Shown piece by piece: positions 1 to 10,039 of a stretch of DNA of 64,000 nucleotides. Source of the stretch: Mannheimia granulomatis (GTDB lineage Bacteria; Pseudomonadota; Gammaproteobacteria; Enterobacterales; Pasteurellaceae); the NCBI RefSeq assembly GCF_013377255.1, contig NZ_CP016614.1:370001-434000 (forward strand). Reading direction: 5' to 3'. Within the stretch, counting starts at the first letter, position 1. Every line of letters starts with the position of its first letter. The translations under genes and the position numbers were made by a program. The notes under the pieces are model-generated. The model was not told the origin of the DNA. It saw nothing but the letters and a program-made list of their open reading frames with translations, and did no database searches.

Positions 1-1853
<1,853 letters not shown>

Positions 1854-2033
1854 TACAACGCTCAAGTGTTTTTGACAGAAAGCGAAGAAACTAAACAAAA
1901 GAAACTAAACAAATCAACTCAGAATAAACAGCTTGTTTCGAATTAAAGGCAAAAGCCGAAGAAAGTAAAGAACAAACAAAACAATTTAGAAAGACAAAAG
2001 TAAAGACGAAGAAAGTCTGAATCATCGAAGATT
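1854..2033 (+). other. 23S-5S internal transcribed spacer
   Basis: About 180 bases separate 23S from 5S, clearly longer than the roughly 90 bases of E. coli. No tRNA is visible. The spacer is A-rich and holds a perfect tandem duplication of the 14-mer AGAAACTAAACAAA at 1886-1899 and 1900-1913, plus two further GAAGAAAGT-containing segments near 1959 and 2007. It presumably carries the RNase III processing stems of 23S and pre-5S rRNA, but I did not fold it. Confidence 0.7.
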
Positions 2034-2152
2034 TTCCTGATGTCGATAGTGCTGTGGTGCCACCTGAATCCATACCGAACTCAGAAGTGAAACGCAGTGA
2101 CGCCGATGGTAGTGTGTGGATTCCGCATGTGAGAGTAGGGCAACATCAGGGC
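2034..2152 (+). rRNA. rrf: 5S ribosomal RNA
   Basis: This matches the 5S rRNA consensus, with the central block CCGAACTCAGAAGTGAAACG at 2077-2096 and the GCCGATGGTAGTGTG block at 2102-2116. The terminal helix is visible: CCTGATGT at 2036-2043 pairs with ACATCAGG at 2143-2150. That helix sets the ends to within a few bases. It lies directly downstream of 23S, as the last gene of the rRNA operon. Confidence 0.95.
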
Positions 2153-2186
2153 ATTATTCAGCCGAGAGGCAAATAAGTAAAATCGA

Positions 2187-2222
2187 CCCCAAGCTTAGCG
2201 ATAGGCTTGGGGTTTTTGTTTT
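2187..2222 (+). terminator. Rho-independent terminator of the rRNA operon
   Basis: CCCCAAGC (2187-2194) and GCTTGGGG (2205-2212) form a perfect 8-bp stem with a 10-base loop, followed by TTTTTGTTTT. It sits 35 bases after 5S rRNA and ends the rRNA operon. Confidence 0.92.
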
Positions 2223-2261
2223 GAGGGATGTTTTTGGATTTTGTAAAATTATCATGAAAAT

Positions 2262-2303
2262 AGACCGCTTGTATTCATTTCTTAACCACAAGCGGTCTGT
2301 TTT
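2262..2303. repeat. Inverted pair of uptake signal sequences, hairpin with T-run
   Basis: AGACCGCTTGT (2262-2272) and ACAAGCGGTCT (2288-2298) are exact reverse complements 15 bases apart, followed by GTTTTTAAG. Each arm contains the ACAAGCGGT uptake core. The arrangement can act as a backup terminator. The rest of 2223-2416 shows no gene. Confidence 0.8.
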
Positions 2304-2416
2304 TAAGAAAAATCTGCAACTATTCTTTTTTTATGCCGGTAATGCGGCACCATTTGTCATTAAAAAGCTAATACGCCCTCTGTAATGGTTTCTAGTTAGT
2401 TAGCAGAGGATAATAT

Positions 2417-3376
2417 TTATATTTTAGCTTCAATAAGTGTGACCAATGCTTTGATATGATCACCGTTAGCGTTAAGAGCAGGAATGTAACGGTAGGATTT
2501 CCCCCCTGCTTTTTCAAAGTTCTCTCGGTTTTCTTCAGCAATTTCCTCTAAAGTTTCTAAGCAGTCCGCTGAGAAGCCAGGGCAAACAACAGCGACTTTT
2601 TTAATTCCTTGTTCAGGAAAGCCTTCTAAGGTTTCATCTGTATAAGGTTTTAGCCACTCTTCATCACCAAAGCGAGATTGGAAAGATAAATGCCATCTTT
2701 CTCTTGGCAATCCAAGTTTTTCTGTAACTAATTCGGCAGTTTCATAGCAATGTTTTGAGTAAAAATCGCCTTCCGCTTCATAGCGTTTGGGAATACCGTG
2801 GAATGAAAATAATAGCAATTCATCTTCTTCGATTTGAATAGAATTAGCTAAGGCTTCAATATAGAGAGGATCGTTATGGTAACTATGGATAAACTCAAAT
2901 GGGACGATTTTACGTTGGGCTTTTAAGCCATTGGCAAAAGCATCAAATACAGAAGCAGTAGTTGTGCTGCTATACTGCGGATAGAGTGGCAATACGATAA
3001 TTCTCTCGACCCCTTGTTTGATTAAGTTATCTGTAGCACTTTCTATGCTCGGATTACCATAAGACATACCTAATTCAACCACCACATTCTTCCTTTTTGC
3101 ATCAAAATTGCGTTGAACTGCTCTTTGTTGCTCACGAGAAATAGCCAATAATGGAGAGCCTTGATTGCTCCAGACAGATTTATAGAGCTTAGCTACTTTA
3201 GGAGAGCGTCTTGGTAACACGATGAAATTTAAGATAGTCTGCCATTTGAGTTTAGGTAAATCAATAACTCGAGGATCGCTTAAAAATTGTTTTAAATAAC
3301 GTTTAACCGCTGGGGTTGTTGGTTCATCAGGCGTACCTAAGTTTGCAAGTAAAATACCGATTTTTTGTTGATTCAT
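2417..3376 (-). CDS. hemH: Ferrochelatase
   Basis: Ferrochelatase inserts ferrous iron into protoporphyrin IX, the last step of protoheme synthesis, at the inner face of the membrane. From the start chosen here the protein has 319 residues, the normal length (E. coli about 320). The N-terminus carries the family's ANLGTPDEP (11-19), and the catalytic His lies in FSFHGIP (His193). A longer frame starts six codons upstream at a TTG, but the internal ATG at 3376 is preceded by GAGAGT at suitable spacing, so it is preferred. The gene stands alone, facing away from rpmH. A complete ferrochelatase implies heme can at least be made from protoporphyrin, which varies in this family. Confidence 0.95.
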   Translation of the reverse strand: MNQQKIGILLANLGTPDEPTTPAVKRYLKQFLSDPRVIDLPKLKWQTILNFIVLPRRSPKVAKLYKSVWSNQGSPLLAISREQQRAVQRNFDAKRKNVVVELGMSYGNPSIESATDNLIKQGVERIIVLPLYPQYSSTTTASVFDAFANGLKAQRKIVPFEFIHSYHNDPLYIEALANSIQIEEDELLLFSFHGIPKRYEAEGDFYSKHCYETAELVTEKLGLPRERWHLSFQSRFGDEEWLKPYTDETLEGFPEQGIKKVAVVCPGFSADCLETLEEIAEENRENFEKAGGKSYRYIPALNANGDHIKALVTLIEAKI

Positions 3377-3521
3377 GTTTACTCTCAAGAACAAGAAAAT
3401 GGAATAGTTACCGGAATTATGCCATAAAGAGATTTAAAATTCTGCGAAAATATGCCTCTTATTGCAAGCGGTTAAAATTTCCAAAAAGTTTACAAAATGT
3501 GATTTGATGTTAGATTCATCC

Positions 3522-3550
3522 TTGCTTTTTGTTTTGTTTACCTGTAGAAT
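3522..3550 (+). promoter_or_regulatory. Sigma-70 promoter upstream of rpmH
   Basis: TTGCTT (3522-3527), a 17-base spacer and TAGAAT (3545-3550) form a good sigma-70 promoter about 75 bases upstream of rpmH. Placement is by eye. Confidence 0.6.
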
Positions 3551-3625
3551 TGCAACTCTTTTTATGGTCCTTGTTTGGCAGAAATAATTTTGTATGCCAA
3601 CTCTTTAAATTTTAGGTAGATAGTA

Positions 3626-3760
3626 ATGAAACGTACATTTCAACCATCAGTATTAAAACGTGCTCGTACTCACGGTTTCCGTGCTCGTATGGCTACTAAA
3701 AACGGTCGTCAAGTGTTAGCACGTCGTCGTGCTAAAGGTCGTAAATCTTTATCTGCATAA
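3626..3760 (+). CDS. rpmH: 50S ribosomal protein L34
   Basis: A 44-codon gene encodes the highly basic L34 protein of the large ribosomal subunit. It begins [18 protein letters not shown], continues with the RAR/TKNGR segment, and ends with the typical [12 protein letters not shown] tail. Its length of 44 residues is the usual one. AGGTAGATAGTA precedes the ATG and gives a weak ribosome-binding site. It heads the rpmH-rnpA-yidD cluster; rnpA starts 40 bases downstream. dnaA, the usual upstream neighbour in many bacteria, is absent here; a divergent hemH occupies that side. Confidence 0.97.
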   Translation: MKRTFQPSVLKRARTHGFRARMATKNGRQVLARRRAKGRKSLSA

Positions 3761-3800
3761 TTTGCAGTAAAGAAAAGCAAACCTCTCTTTTTAGATAAGA

Positions 3801-4175
3801 GTGAATAAGCTAACTTTTTCTCGGGAGCTACGTCTGTTAGCTCCCGTTCAATTTAAGGCTGTGTTTGAAGATCCTCTTCGAGCCAGCACTCCTCAAATGA
3901 CACTTCTCGCTAGAGCTAATGCTTTGCAGAATCCCCGTCTGGGCTTGACTGTTGCTAAAAAACATTTAAAAAGGGCTCATGATCGCAACCGTATTAAACG
4001 AATTGTACGTGAAAGTTTTCGTTTAAAACAACATGAATTGCCTCATTTTGATTTCGTGTTTGTTGCAAAAGGTGGAATCGGTAAGCTAGACAATGCAACT
4101 CTTTTTGAAACACTTGAAAAACTATGGGCAAGACACATTCGCCTGAGCAAAAAGCCGGCTCAGACCAATCAGTAG
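3801..4175 (+). CDS. rnpA: Ribonuclease P protein component
   Basis: This is the protein subunit of RNase P. It binds the catalytic M1 RNA and the 5' leader of precursor tRNAs during tRNA 5'-end maturation. The 124-residue basic protein begins [13 protein letters not shown] like the E. coli enzyme and contains the RNR signature helix [17 protein letters not shown] (58-74). The start is GTG at 3801, as is common for rnpA, which usually limits its expression relative to rpmH. It follows rpmH by 40 bases and its 3' end overlaps yidD by 52 bases in another frame, so translation of the two is probably coupled. Confidence 0.96.
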   Translation: MNKLTFSRELRLLAPVQFKAVFEDPLRASTPQMTLLARANALQNPRLGLTVAKKHLKRAHDRNRIKRIVRESFRLKQHELPHFDFVFVAKGGIGKLDNATLFETLEKLWARHIRLSKKPAQTNQ

Positions 4176-4447
4176 ATGAAGCGAATCATGTAAGTTTATT
4201 GGCAAGAATACTATTGTTGCCAATTTACTTTTATCGCTATGCTATTAGCCCATTAATTGGACCTCGTTGTCGCTTTTATCCAACCTGTTCTACCTATGCT
4301 GTGGAGGCGATTAAAATTCACGGTGCAATCAAAGGTAGTTATTTAGCCTTGAGGCGTATTTTACGTTGTAATCCGATGAGCGAAGGAGGAGAAGATCCTG
4401 TTCCACCTCTTTGTGGATGCTATAAAAATAAAAAACAGCCTAAATAG
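4124..4447 (+). CDS. yidD: Membrane protein insertion efficiency factor YidD
   Basis: YidD is a small membrane-associated protein thought to help YidC-dependent insertion of inner-membrane proteins. The 107-residue product has a polar N-terminal extension of about 25 residues, then the family core: an amphipathic helix [34 protein letters not shown] with its paired Cys, and GGEDPVPP near the C-terminus. It is longer than E. coli YidD (85 residues), so a downstream start is possible; the ATG at 4124 lies inside rnpA. In most relatives yidC and mnmE follow. Here a strong terminator overlaps the stop codon and the next gene is the convergent erpA. Confidence 0.93.
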   Translation: MGKTHSPEQKAGSDQSVDEANHVSLLARILLLPIYFYRYAISPLIGPRCRFYPTCSTYAVEAIKIHGAIKGSYLALRRILRCNPMSEGGEDPVPPLCGCYKNKKQPK

Positions 4448-4470
4448 CGATTATTTAGGCTGTTTTTGTT
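4432..4470. terminator. Bidirectional terminator between yidD and erpA
   Basis: ACAGCCTAAATA (4435-4446) and TATTTAGGCTGT (4452-4463) form a perfect 12-bp stem, with A-run upstream and TTTTGTTT downstream, so it can serve both strands. The yidD stop codon lies within the left arm. Confidence 0.92.
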
Positions 4471-4507
4471 TAAAACAAGCGGTCAAATTTGACGGTTTTT
4501 TTGCTAA

Positions 4508-4849
4508 TTAAATACTAAATGAAGAACCGCATCCGCAGGTTGAGCTAGCATTGGGATTGTTCACGACAAAACGTGAGCCTTCTAAGCCTTCAGTATAATC
4601 TACAGTACCTCCAATCAAATATTGTAAGCTCATTGGGTCAACCACTAAGCCGACATTTTGATTTTCAATAGTTAAATCACCATCATTTACCTGATCATCA
4701 AAGGTAAAGCCATATTGGAAGCCACTACAGCCACCGCCCGTAATATAAACACGCAAGCGAAGATTTGGGTTCTCTTCGCCTTCAATTAAGCTTTTCACTT
4801 TACGTGCAGCTGCATCGGTAAAAGTTAAAGGAATCTGGATATCACTCAT
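4508..4849 (-). CDS. erpA: Iron-sulfur cluster insertion protein ErpA
   Basis: ErpA is an A-type carrier that delivers Fe-S clusters to apo-proteins, in E. coli notably the isoprenoid enzyme IspG. The 113-residue product has the A-type fold signature: [11 protein letters not shown] with Cys41, and a C-terminal TCGCGSSF with Cys105 and Cys107, the three cluster ligands. ErpA rather than IscA is favoured by length and by the [14 protein letters not shown] beginning. It stands alone, convergent with yidD, and is divergent from the wzz promoter about 85 bases away. Confidence 0.95.
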   Translation of the reverse strand: MSDIQIPLTFTDAAARKVKSLIEGEENPNLRLRVYITGGGCSGFQYGFTFDDQVNDGDLTIENQNVGLVVDPMSLQYLIGGTVDYTEGLEGSRFVVNNPNASSTCGCGSSFSI

Positions 4850-4933
4850 TTTGTTTTAGATCAAATTTCTACTATAGTTCAATATTATCTAATAATTATT
4901 CTATAAGTGCAATCTTAAAAGAGAGTAAAGAAA

Positions 4934-4962
4934 TTACACTAGGAGTGTATCTCGTGTATAAT
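4934..4962 (+). promoter_or_regulatory. Sigma-70 promoter of the LPS/O-antigen operon
   Basis: TTACAC (4934-4939), a 17-base spacer and a consensus TATAAT (4957-4962) lie about 36 bases before the wzz start codon. It is the best visible promoter for wzz and the co-directional genes to 12361. Confidence 0.75.
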
Positions 4963-4997
4963 GGCAGGCTGGAAATTGGTTAAATTCAGAGGAAACT

Positions 4998-6125
4998 ATG
5001 AGAGATTCACTAAAAGCAACCCAACAACCGGCTGATGAAATTGATTTAATGGAAATTTTCCGTATTTTATGGAATAAAAAATTATGGATTATTTTCACGA
5101 CATTTATTACAACTGTTTTAGCCGGAGTATATGCTTTTACTGCTAAAGAACAATGGACGTCGAAAGCAACGGTTATTGTACCTAAATTAACGGAATTAGG
5201 TGATTATTTGAATATTCGCAGAGAATATAACCGAATTTTACGTGTGGAACCTATTGATCCAAATGCTTTATCTGCAAGTTTGTTTAATAATTTTAACCGA
5301 TTGGCACAATCTCAAGATACTAAAAATGAATTTTTTGTAAATTCTAATGTTTATAAGAAGCTAGCTGAAGGGAAAGATGAACAAGGGCAGCGTACTGTTT
5401 TATTTAATTTAAGTAATGAAAGTACAAGCTTTATTATTCCTGATTCAAAGAAAGAGCCTAATGCAATAGGACGTACAATATCTTTTTCTGCGGAAACGCC
5501 AGTAGAAGCACAAGATACGTTAGGTGAATTGGTTAAATTTATTAGTAACAAAGCGTTTAGCGTTGAATTAGAAGACTTTTTGGTTGATTTCCAAAATGTA
5601 TTAGCTGCATTAAATTATGAAAAATCTCTTATTCAAGAGGATTTATCAGTAAATAAAGCTGTACAGCTAGAAAACTTAAATAAAGCCTATGAAACCGCGC
5701 AAAAGGCGGGAATTAAAGAATATTCAAAAGTTTTTAATGAAGCGAATCCGTCAAATATTGCAACGGTTCTAACTGATACTAAGATTCCTCTTTCAGATTC
5801 AAAACTAGCAGACAGTTCCTATTTATTCATGCTAGGGGAAAAATACTTAAAGGCACAAATTGACGTAGCAAATGAGAAAGGTGTTGTTTATCCCCCTCGC
5901 TATTACCAAATTGATTACCAGCTGAAACAATTAGAGCCTTTATTTGAAAAAACGAAAATAGCTAAGGCAGATACTTATAGTTATCAAGCATCGCCGGATT
6001 ATCCGGTTAATAAAGATAAGCCTAAAAGAGTATTGATTCTATTAATTGGAACTTTCATTGGTTTGATGATTTCTTGTTTGTCAATTATCCTAACTAATTA
6101 TCTGCTTGTGAGTAAATTTAAATGA
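4998..6125 (+). CDS. wzz: Wzz-type polysaccharide chain-length determinant
   Basis: Wzz co-polymerases sit in the inner membrane and set the modal chain length of Wzy-made glycans. The 375-residue protein has the family layout: short cytoplasmic N-terminus, first membrane helix about 30-47, a long periplasmic region rich in coiled-coil-like sequence (about 180-330), a Pro-containing YPVNKDKPKR segment, and a second membrane helix about 347-370. GAGGAAACT precedes the ATG. Its stop overlaps the next start (ATGA), showing tight coupling to the sialyltransferase gene. Its base composition is only mildly AT-rich, unlike the three genes that follow. The exact subfamily is not certain from sequence reading. 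Confidence 0.85.
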   Translation: MRDSLKATQQPADEIDLMEIFRILWNKKLWIIFTTFITTVLAGVYAFTAKEQWTSKATVIVPKLTELGDYLNIRREYNRILRVEPIDPNALSASLFNNFNRLAQSQDTKNEFFVNSNVYKKLAEGKDEQGQRTVLFNLSNESTSFIIPDSKKEPNAIGRTISFSAETPVEAQDTLGELVKFISNKAFSVELEDFLVDFQNVLAALNYEKSLIQEDLSVNKAVQLENLNKAYETAQKAGIKEYSKVFNEANPSNIATVLTDTKIPLSDSKLADSSYLFMLGEKYLKAQIDVANEKGVVYPPRYYQIDYQLKQLEPLFEKTKIAKADTYSYQASPDYPVNKDKPKRVLILLIGTFIGLMISCLSIILTNYLLVSKFK

Positions 6126-7069
6126 ATTTGATTATTTGTTATACTCCATTACAAGTGAAAATAGCTGAATATATTGTAAAAAAATACTCAGCAGAAAAGT
6201 TTTTTGGGGTTTTTCTAGGTTCTGAGAAAAATGATAAGATAACTTTTTATTTTGATAAAATGTCTTCTTTTTGTGAGAAATCAATTTATATTGATATTAG
6301 TGTTGAAACTAATAAATTAGGATATCTTTTTAGTTTAATAAGTTTTCCAAAAAATTATTTATCTATATCTTTTTTTGAAAAGGTTTTTTTGGCTAATGTT
6401 AATTCTTTATGGATACAAAAAATACTTTCTAATATAACTTTTGAAGAATTATATACATTCGATGATGGTCTAGGAAATATCATTAAAAATCCACCTATTT
6501 TAGTTGAGAAATGGCTGAGTAGGAAGATAATTAATTGTATAATTCGTAACTCTTATTCAGTTAAAAAGTTATTAAAAATAAATAAAAAACATTTTACTAT
6601 TTATCCAAAGTATAAAAACATTATTTCTAATGTAGAAACACTAAACATTTTTTCTGATAGAGACCCATCTGATTTACCTTCGACTACTAAAGATGAAATA
6701 AGTATACTAATAGGTCAGCCTATTTTTGCTGATAAAGATAGGAATATCTCATTGATTAATAAGGTATTTTCTATGTTTAATATAGATTTTTATTATCCTC
6801 ATCCAAGAGAATATTATCATTTGAGTAATATAGAATATATCTATTCTAAAATGATTTTTGAAGATTATATTTCTGAGTTACTTCTCTATAAAAGTAAAAT
6901 TATTGTATATACCTTTTTTAGCTCTGTTGCACTTAATATAGCTAATTTTGAGGGGGTTGAAGTACGTATAATAAAGTTGAGTATAAGTGAAAATCGTGAT
7001 GATATTACTAATGCATATAGGCTATTTGAAGAGTTAGGGATTGATACATATAGTGAAATAGAAATCTAA
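6122..7069 (+). CDS. Glycosyltransferase family 52, probable CMP-Neu5Ac:LPS alpha-2,3-sialyltransferase
   Basis: The protein resembles GT52 enzymes such as Neisseria Lst and Haemophilus LsgB/SiaA, which transfer N-acetylneuraminic acid from CMP-Neu5Ac to a terminal galactose of LPS. The N-terminus MNLIICYTPLQVKIAEYI is the family hallmark, YTFDDGLGNI (111-120) supplies the conserved acidic pair, and YPHPRE (225-230) is the conserved donor-site motif. It is 315 residues long, within family range. No signal peptide or membrane helix is evident, so it is probably cytoplasmic or peripheral. The gene is extremely AT-rich (11 G+C in the 60 bases from 6241). GT52 also includes other transferases, so sialic acid as donor is inferred. 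Confidence 0.78.
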   Translation: MNLIICYTPLQVKIAEYIVKKYSAEKFFGVFLGSEKNDKITFYFDKMSSFCEKSIYIDISVETNKLGYLFSLISFPKNYLSISFFEKVFLANVNSLWIQKILSNITFEELYTFDDGLGNIIKNPPILVEKWLSRKIINCIIRNSYSVKKLLKINKKHFTIYPKYKNIISNVETLNIFSDRDPSDLPSTTKDEISILIGQPIFADKDRNISLINKVFSMFNIDFYYPHPREYYHLSNIEYIYSKMIFEDYISELLLYKSKIIVYTFFSSVALNIANFEGVEVRIIKLSISENRDDITNAYRLFEELGIDTYSEIEI

Positions 7070-7091
7070 TTTATTAGCTTAAGGTTTTTGT

Positions 7092-8273
7092 ATGATTTAT
7101 TTTTTTTCTGTTTTTAATTTTGTTTTCCCTATATTAGGATTATATTGGGGCGGGCTTTATTTCTTTTTATCACGTAATCTTAATGAGAATCATATAAAGA
7201 TATTTTTCTTTAACTTATCCTATTCATTAGCAATGGTAGCATTTTTATATAATAGAACTAACGAAACTGGGGATATATATCATTATTTTTTGTTTTTTAA
7301 TGAAATAAAAGATCTAAATACTCTGTCTTTATTGTATAATGAATATACATCTTATTATTATAGCTGGGTATCACTTTTAAAGATATTATCTTACTTAGAA
7401 TTTGATTTTAACTTTATTAATTTTATCTGTGTTTTTATAATTTATTATAGTTGTTTTAGTGTTATTATACATATATATTCTGAATATAAGGATATTCATA
7501 CACTAAAGATAATTGTATTTAAGATATTGACTATGATAAGTATAATTACTATAGTTTCCTCCTATAGAAATATTCTTGCATTTTCTGTGACTTTTCTAGG
7601 AGTGTCTTTTATTCTAAAAAATAACCTTTTCAAAGGGGCGGGGCTATGTGTAATTGGAGTTGGATTTCATCCTAGTGCAATAATTATTATAGTGTGTTTA
7701 GGGATTTCTCGTTTCTTTAAATTTAGGAAAGTATACCTGTATGTGTTCTCTTTAATTGGTATTTTCCCTTTTTTACTAATATCTATTCTTTCTTTAGTAA
7801 ATATTCCTTTTTTGGATAATAAAATAAATGAATATATTTATGGTCAGTGGGCAAGCTATAAATTCGAGTCAAATATAGAGTATATTGTTGTAATAGCAAT
7901 TTATTCTTTTATTTTTTTTATTTTCTTTTCTGTTACTAAGTTTGATTATAATTATTTTCGGACTAGATATAGTAGTCGGATTCTTAATTTTATACTTTTC
8001 TATTTTGCTATTTCATTGATCTTTATTCAATTTAAAACTCTATCTGATAGATTTATGTTTAGTGCAGGAGGAATATTGTTAATTTCACTTTCTTATTTTA
8101 TTTTTTATTCCAGAGTCCTTTATAGAAGGAATTTGTTGAATTTTATTCTTTTATTTATTTGGTTTTTATATATTGATTCACAATTGATTCATTTTTCGCA
8201 AAAATCCTATGTGATAGGTAATGGTTTTCCATATAATTTCATTTATTCTCCTTTATTTCAAAGCCTATTATAG
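7092..8273 (+). CDS. Polytopic membrane protein, probable O-antigen polymerase (Wzy/EpsG-like)
   Basis: The 393-residue protein is almost entirely hydrophobic, with around ten predicted membrane helices separated by short polar loops. NRTNETGDIYHYF (54-66) in the first large loop resembles the NxxxD..rY region of EpsG-type polymerases. Wzy proteins diverge so far that topology and context carry most of the argument: it lies between wzz and glycosyltransferase genes and upstream of a WbaP-type initiating enzyme. A flippase (Wzx) is the alternative, but length, loop pattern and absence of MATE/MVF-like features favour a polymerase. The gene is as AT-rich as its neighbour (10 G+C in the 60 bases from 7441). 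Confidence 0.6.
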   Translation: MIYFFSVFNFVFPILGLYWGGLYFFLSRNLNENHIKIFFFNLSYSLAMVAFLYNRTNETGDIYHYFLFFNEIKDLNTLSLLYNEYTSYYYSWVSLLKILSYLEFDFNFINFICVFIIYYSCFSVIIHIYSEYKDIHTLKIIVFKILTMISIITIVSSYRNILAFSVTFLGVSFILKNNLFKGAGLCVIGVGFHPSAIIIIVCLGISRFFKFRKVYLYVFSLIGIFPFLLISILSLVNIPFLDNKINEYIYGQWASYKFESNIEYIVVIAIYSFIFFIFFSVTKFDYNYFRTRYSSRILNFILFYFAISLIFIQFKTLSDRFMFSAGGILLISLSYFIFYSRVLYRRNLLNFILLFIWFLYIDSQLIHFSQKSYVIGNGFPYNFIYSPLFQSLL

Positions 8274-8288
8274 ACTGGAGCTTCTATT

Positions 8289-9224
8289 ATGAATAAGAAA
8301 ATTTCTGTTTTAATGAGTACATATAATGAACCCGTAGAATGGGTTGAGGAATCAATTAAATCAATATTGAATCAGACATATACTAATATAGAATTAATTG
8401 TTATATGTGATAATCCCAGTAATAAAGATATAGTTAATTTATTAAATTTAATAAAGGAGGAAGATAATAGAGTTGTTTTACATTTTAATGAAGGAAATAA
8501 GGGGCTGATCTATTCATTAAATAAAGCTATAGACTTATCCTCTGGTGAATATATAGCAAGAATGGATGCTGATGATATATCTTTACCTACTAGATTATCA
8601 GAGCAAATTTTATATTTAGAAGAAAATCATTTAGACTTATGTGGTTGTAATGCTTTGTTTTTTTCTGAAAATGGTAACCTTGGTATTACAAATAAACTGA
8701 ATAGCCATGAGGCTTTAGAAAAACTTATGGTGGCTGGTGATATTGGAATAATTCATCCTACTTTTTTAGCAAGGAGAAAAGTATTTGTTGAATCTAGAGG
8801 GTATAATCCCTTAGCTTTACATGCTGAAGATATGGAGTTTGTTGCTCGTATTTTATCAATGGGATTTAGATTAGGAAATAATCCTAAGGTATTATTTAAA
8901 TATAGATTTTCTACAAATAGTGTTACTAGAAGAAATGCTTTTCATTTATATACCACAATAAGTAATATAAATAAAGCATATAAGAGTTTTAAGAATGGAA
9001 ACGATTATATGTTTTTTAATTCAATGAAATTGAATAAAAGAAAAGAAGAAAGATATTCTATGAATAAAATTTTAATGACTGAGGCTAGAGAAGAGCTAGT
9101 TAAGAAAAATTACTTTGGCTTCTTATATAAGATTATATTTTCTTTTATTTACTCTCCAAAACTTTTTTATCATACTATAAAAATAAAGTATATAGTTCAT
9201 AAATTGAAAAAGCAGGAAAAGTAG
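8289..9224 (+). CDS. Family 2 glycosyltransferase (LPS/O-antigen)
   Basis: This is a GT-A fold family 2 transferase, expected to add one sugar of the oligosaccharide on the cytoplasmic face of the membrane. The N-terminus SVLMSTYNEP starts the nucleotide-binding domain, SILNQTYTNIELIVICD follows, and RMDADD (91-96) supplies the metal-binding DxD motif. The length is 311 residues, with a hydrophobic basic C-terminal part likely to sit at the membrane. The donor sugar cannot be read from sequence. It is the last of the three very AT-rich genes; the next gene begins after only two bases. Confidence 0.85.
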   Translation: MNKKISVLMSTYNEPVEWVEESIKSILNQTYTNIELIVICDNPSNKDIVNLLNLIKEEDNRVVLHFNEGNKGLIYSLNKAIDLSSGEYIARMDADDISLPTRLSEQILYLEENHLDLCGCNALFFSENGNLGITNKLNSHEALEKLMVAGDIGIIHPTFLARRKVFVESRGYNPLALHAEDMEFVARILSMGFRLGNNPKVLFKYRFSTNSVTRRNAFHLYTTISNINKAYKSFKNGNDYMFFNSMKLNKRKEERYSMNKILMTEAREELVKKNYFGFLYKIIFSFIYSPKLFYHTIKIKYIVHKLKKQEK

Positions 9225-9226
9225 TT

Positions 9227-10036
9227 GTGACGTTTTCGATACTAATATCTTTGTACTACAAAGAAAAACCGGCTTATTTAGAGATGTGTTTAGATTCTTT
9301 AGCATCCCAAACTTTGCCGGCAAATGAAATCGTAGTGGTCTTTGATGGCAGAATTCCTGAAGACTTAGAGAAAATAGTGCAAAAATTTGCTGAAAAATTA
9401 CCGCTTGTCGTTGTTCGTTTACCACAAAATATAGGGTTAGGACGTGCATTAAATGAAGGATTAAAGCATTGTTCTAATGAGTGGGTATTGCGAATGGATA
9501 CGGACGATATTTGTTTGTCTGAGCGTTTTGAAAAACAGCTTGCTTTTATTCGTAATAATCCTGATGTTGTTTTGTTTAGTGGCCAAGTTGAGGAGTTTGA
9601 TGAAACTATGTCAAATACTCTTGGTATTAAGAGTGTGCCTATTACTTGTGAGGAAATTTATTCTTCTGCTTTATTAAGGAACCCATTTAATCATATGGCG
9701 GTAGCTTATAAAAAATCGGTAATTGAAAAAGTGGGGGGGTATCAACATCACCTTTATATGGAAGATTATAATCTTTGGCTAAGAGTGATTGCAGGGAAAT
9801 ATAAAGTGTATAATTTACCTGATATCCTAGTGAAGGTAAGAAGCGGAACGTCGATGTATGCCCGCCGCAAAGGACTTGATTATATTAAAAGTGAATACCA
9901 ATTAGCACAATTAAAAAGGCAGTTGAAATTACAATCTGTAGGTATTTCTACTATTTATTTTATAATCAGAGCATTGCCTCGATTATTGCCTAGGTCCTTA
10001 TTAGGAATGATTTATAAGAAATTAAGAAAAGGATAG
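9227..10036 (+). CDS. Family 2 glycosyltransferase, AmsE-like
   Basis: A second GT2 enzyme of 269 residues. It begins SILISLYYKEKPAYLEMCLDSL, carries the DxD motif as RMDTDD (89-94), and has an EDYNLWLRV segment about two thirds along that matches the acceptor-side ED motif of AmsE/WfgF-type transferases. The start is GTG at 9227, two bases after the previous stop, with CAGGAAAAG as ribosome-binding site. Base composition returns to the genome norm here (27 G+C in the 60 bases from 9301), so this gene belongs with the wbaP-rffG backbone rather than with the AT-rich block. Donor and acceptor are unknown. Confidence 0.87.
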   Translation: MTFSILISLYYKEKPAYLEMCLDSLASQTLPANEIVVVFDGRIPEDLEKIVQKFAEKLPLVVVRLPQNIGLGRALNEGLKHCSNEWVLRMDTDDICLSERFEKQLAFIRNNPDVVLFSGQVEEFDETMSNTLGIKSVPITCEEIYSSALLRNPFNHMAVAYKKSVIEKVGGYQHHLYMEDYNLWLRVIAGKYKVYNLPDILVKVRSGTSMYARRKGLDYIKSEYQLAQLKRQLKLQSVGISTIYFIIRALPRLLPRSLLGMIYKKLRKG

Positions 10037-10039
10037 TTT

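Noticed and set aside
9123..9449. 108-codon minus-strand frame across the junction of two glycosyltransferase genes
   Set aside because: Antisense to two well-supported GT2 genes, no domain or ribosome-binding site.
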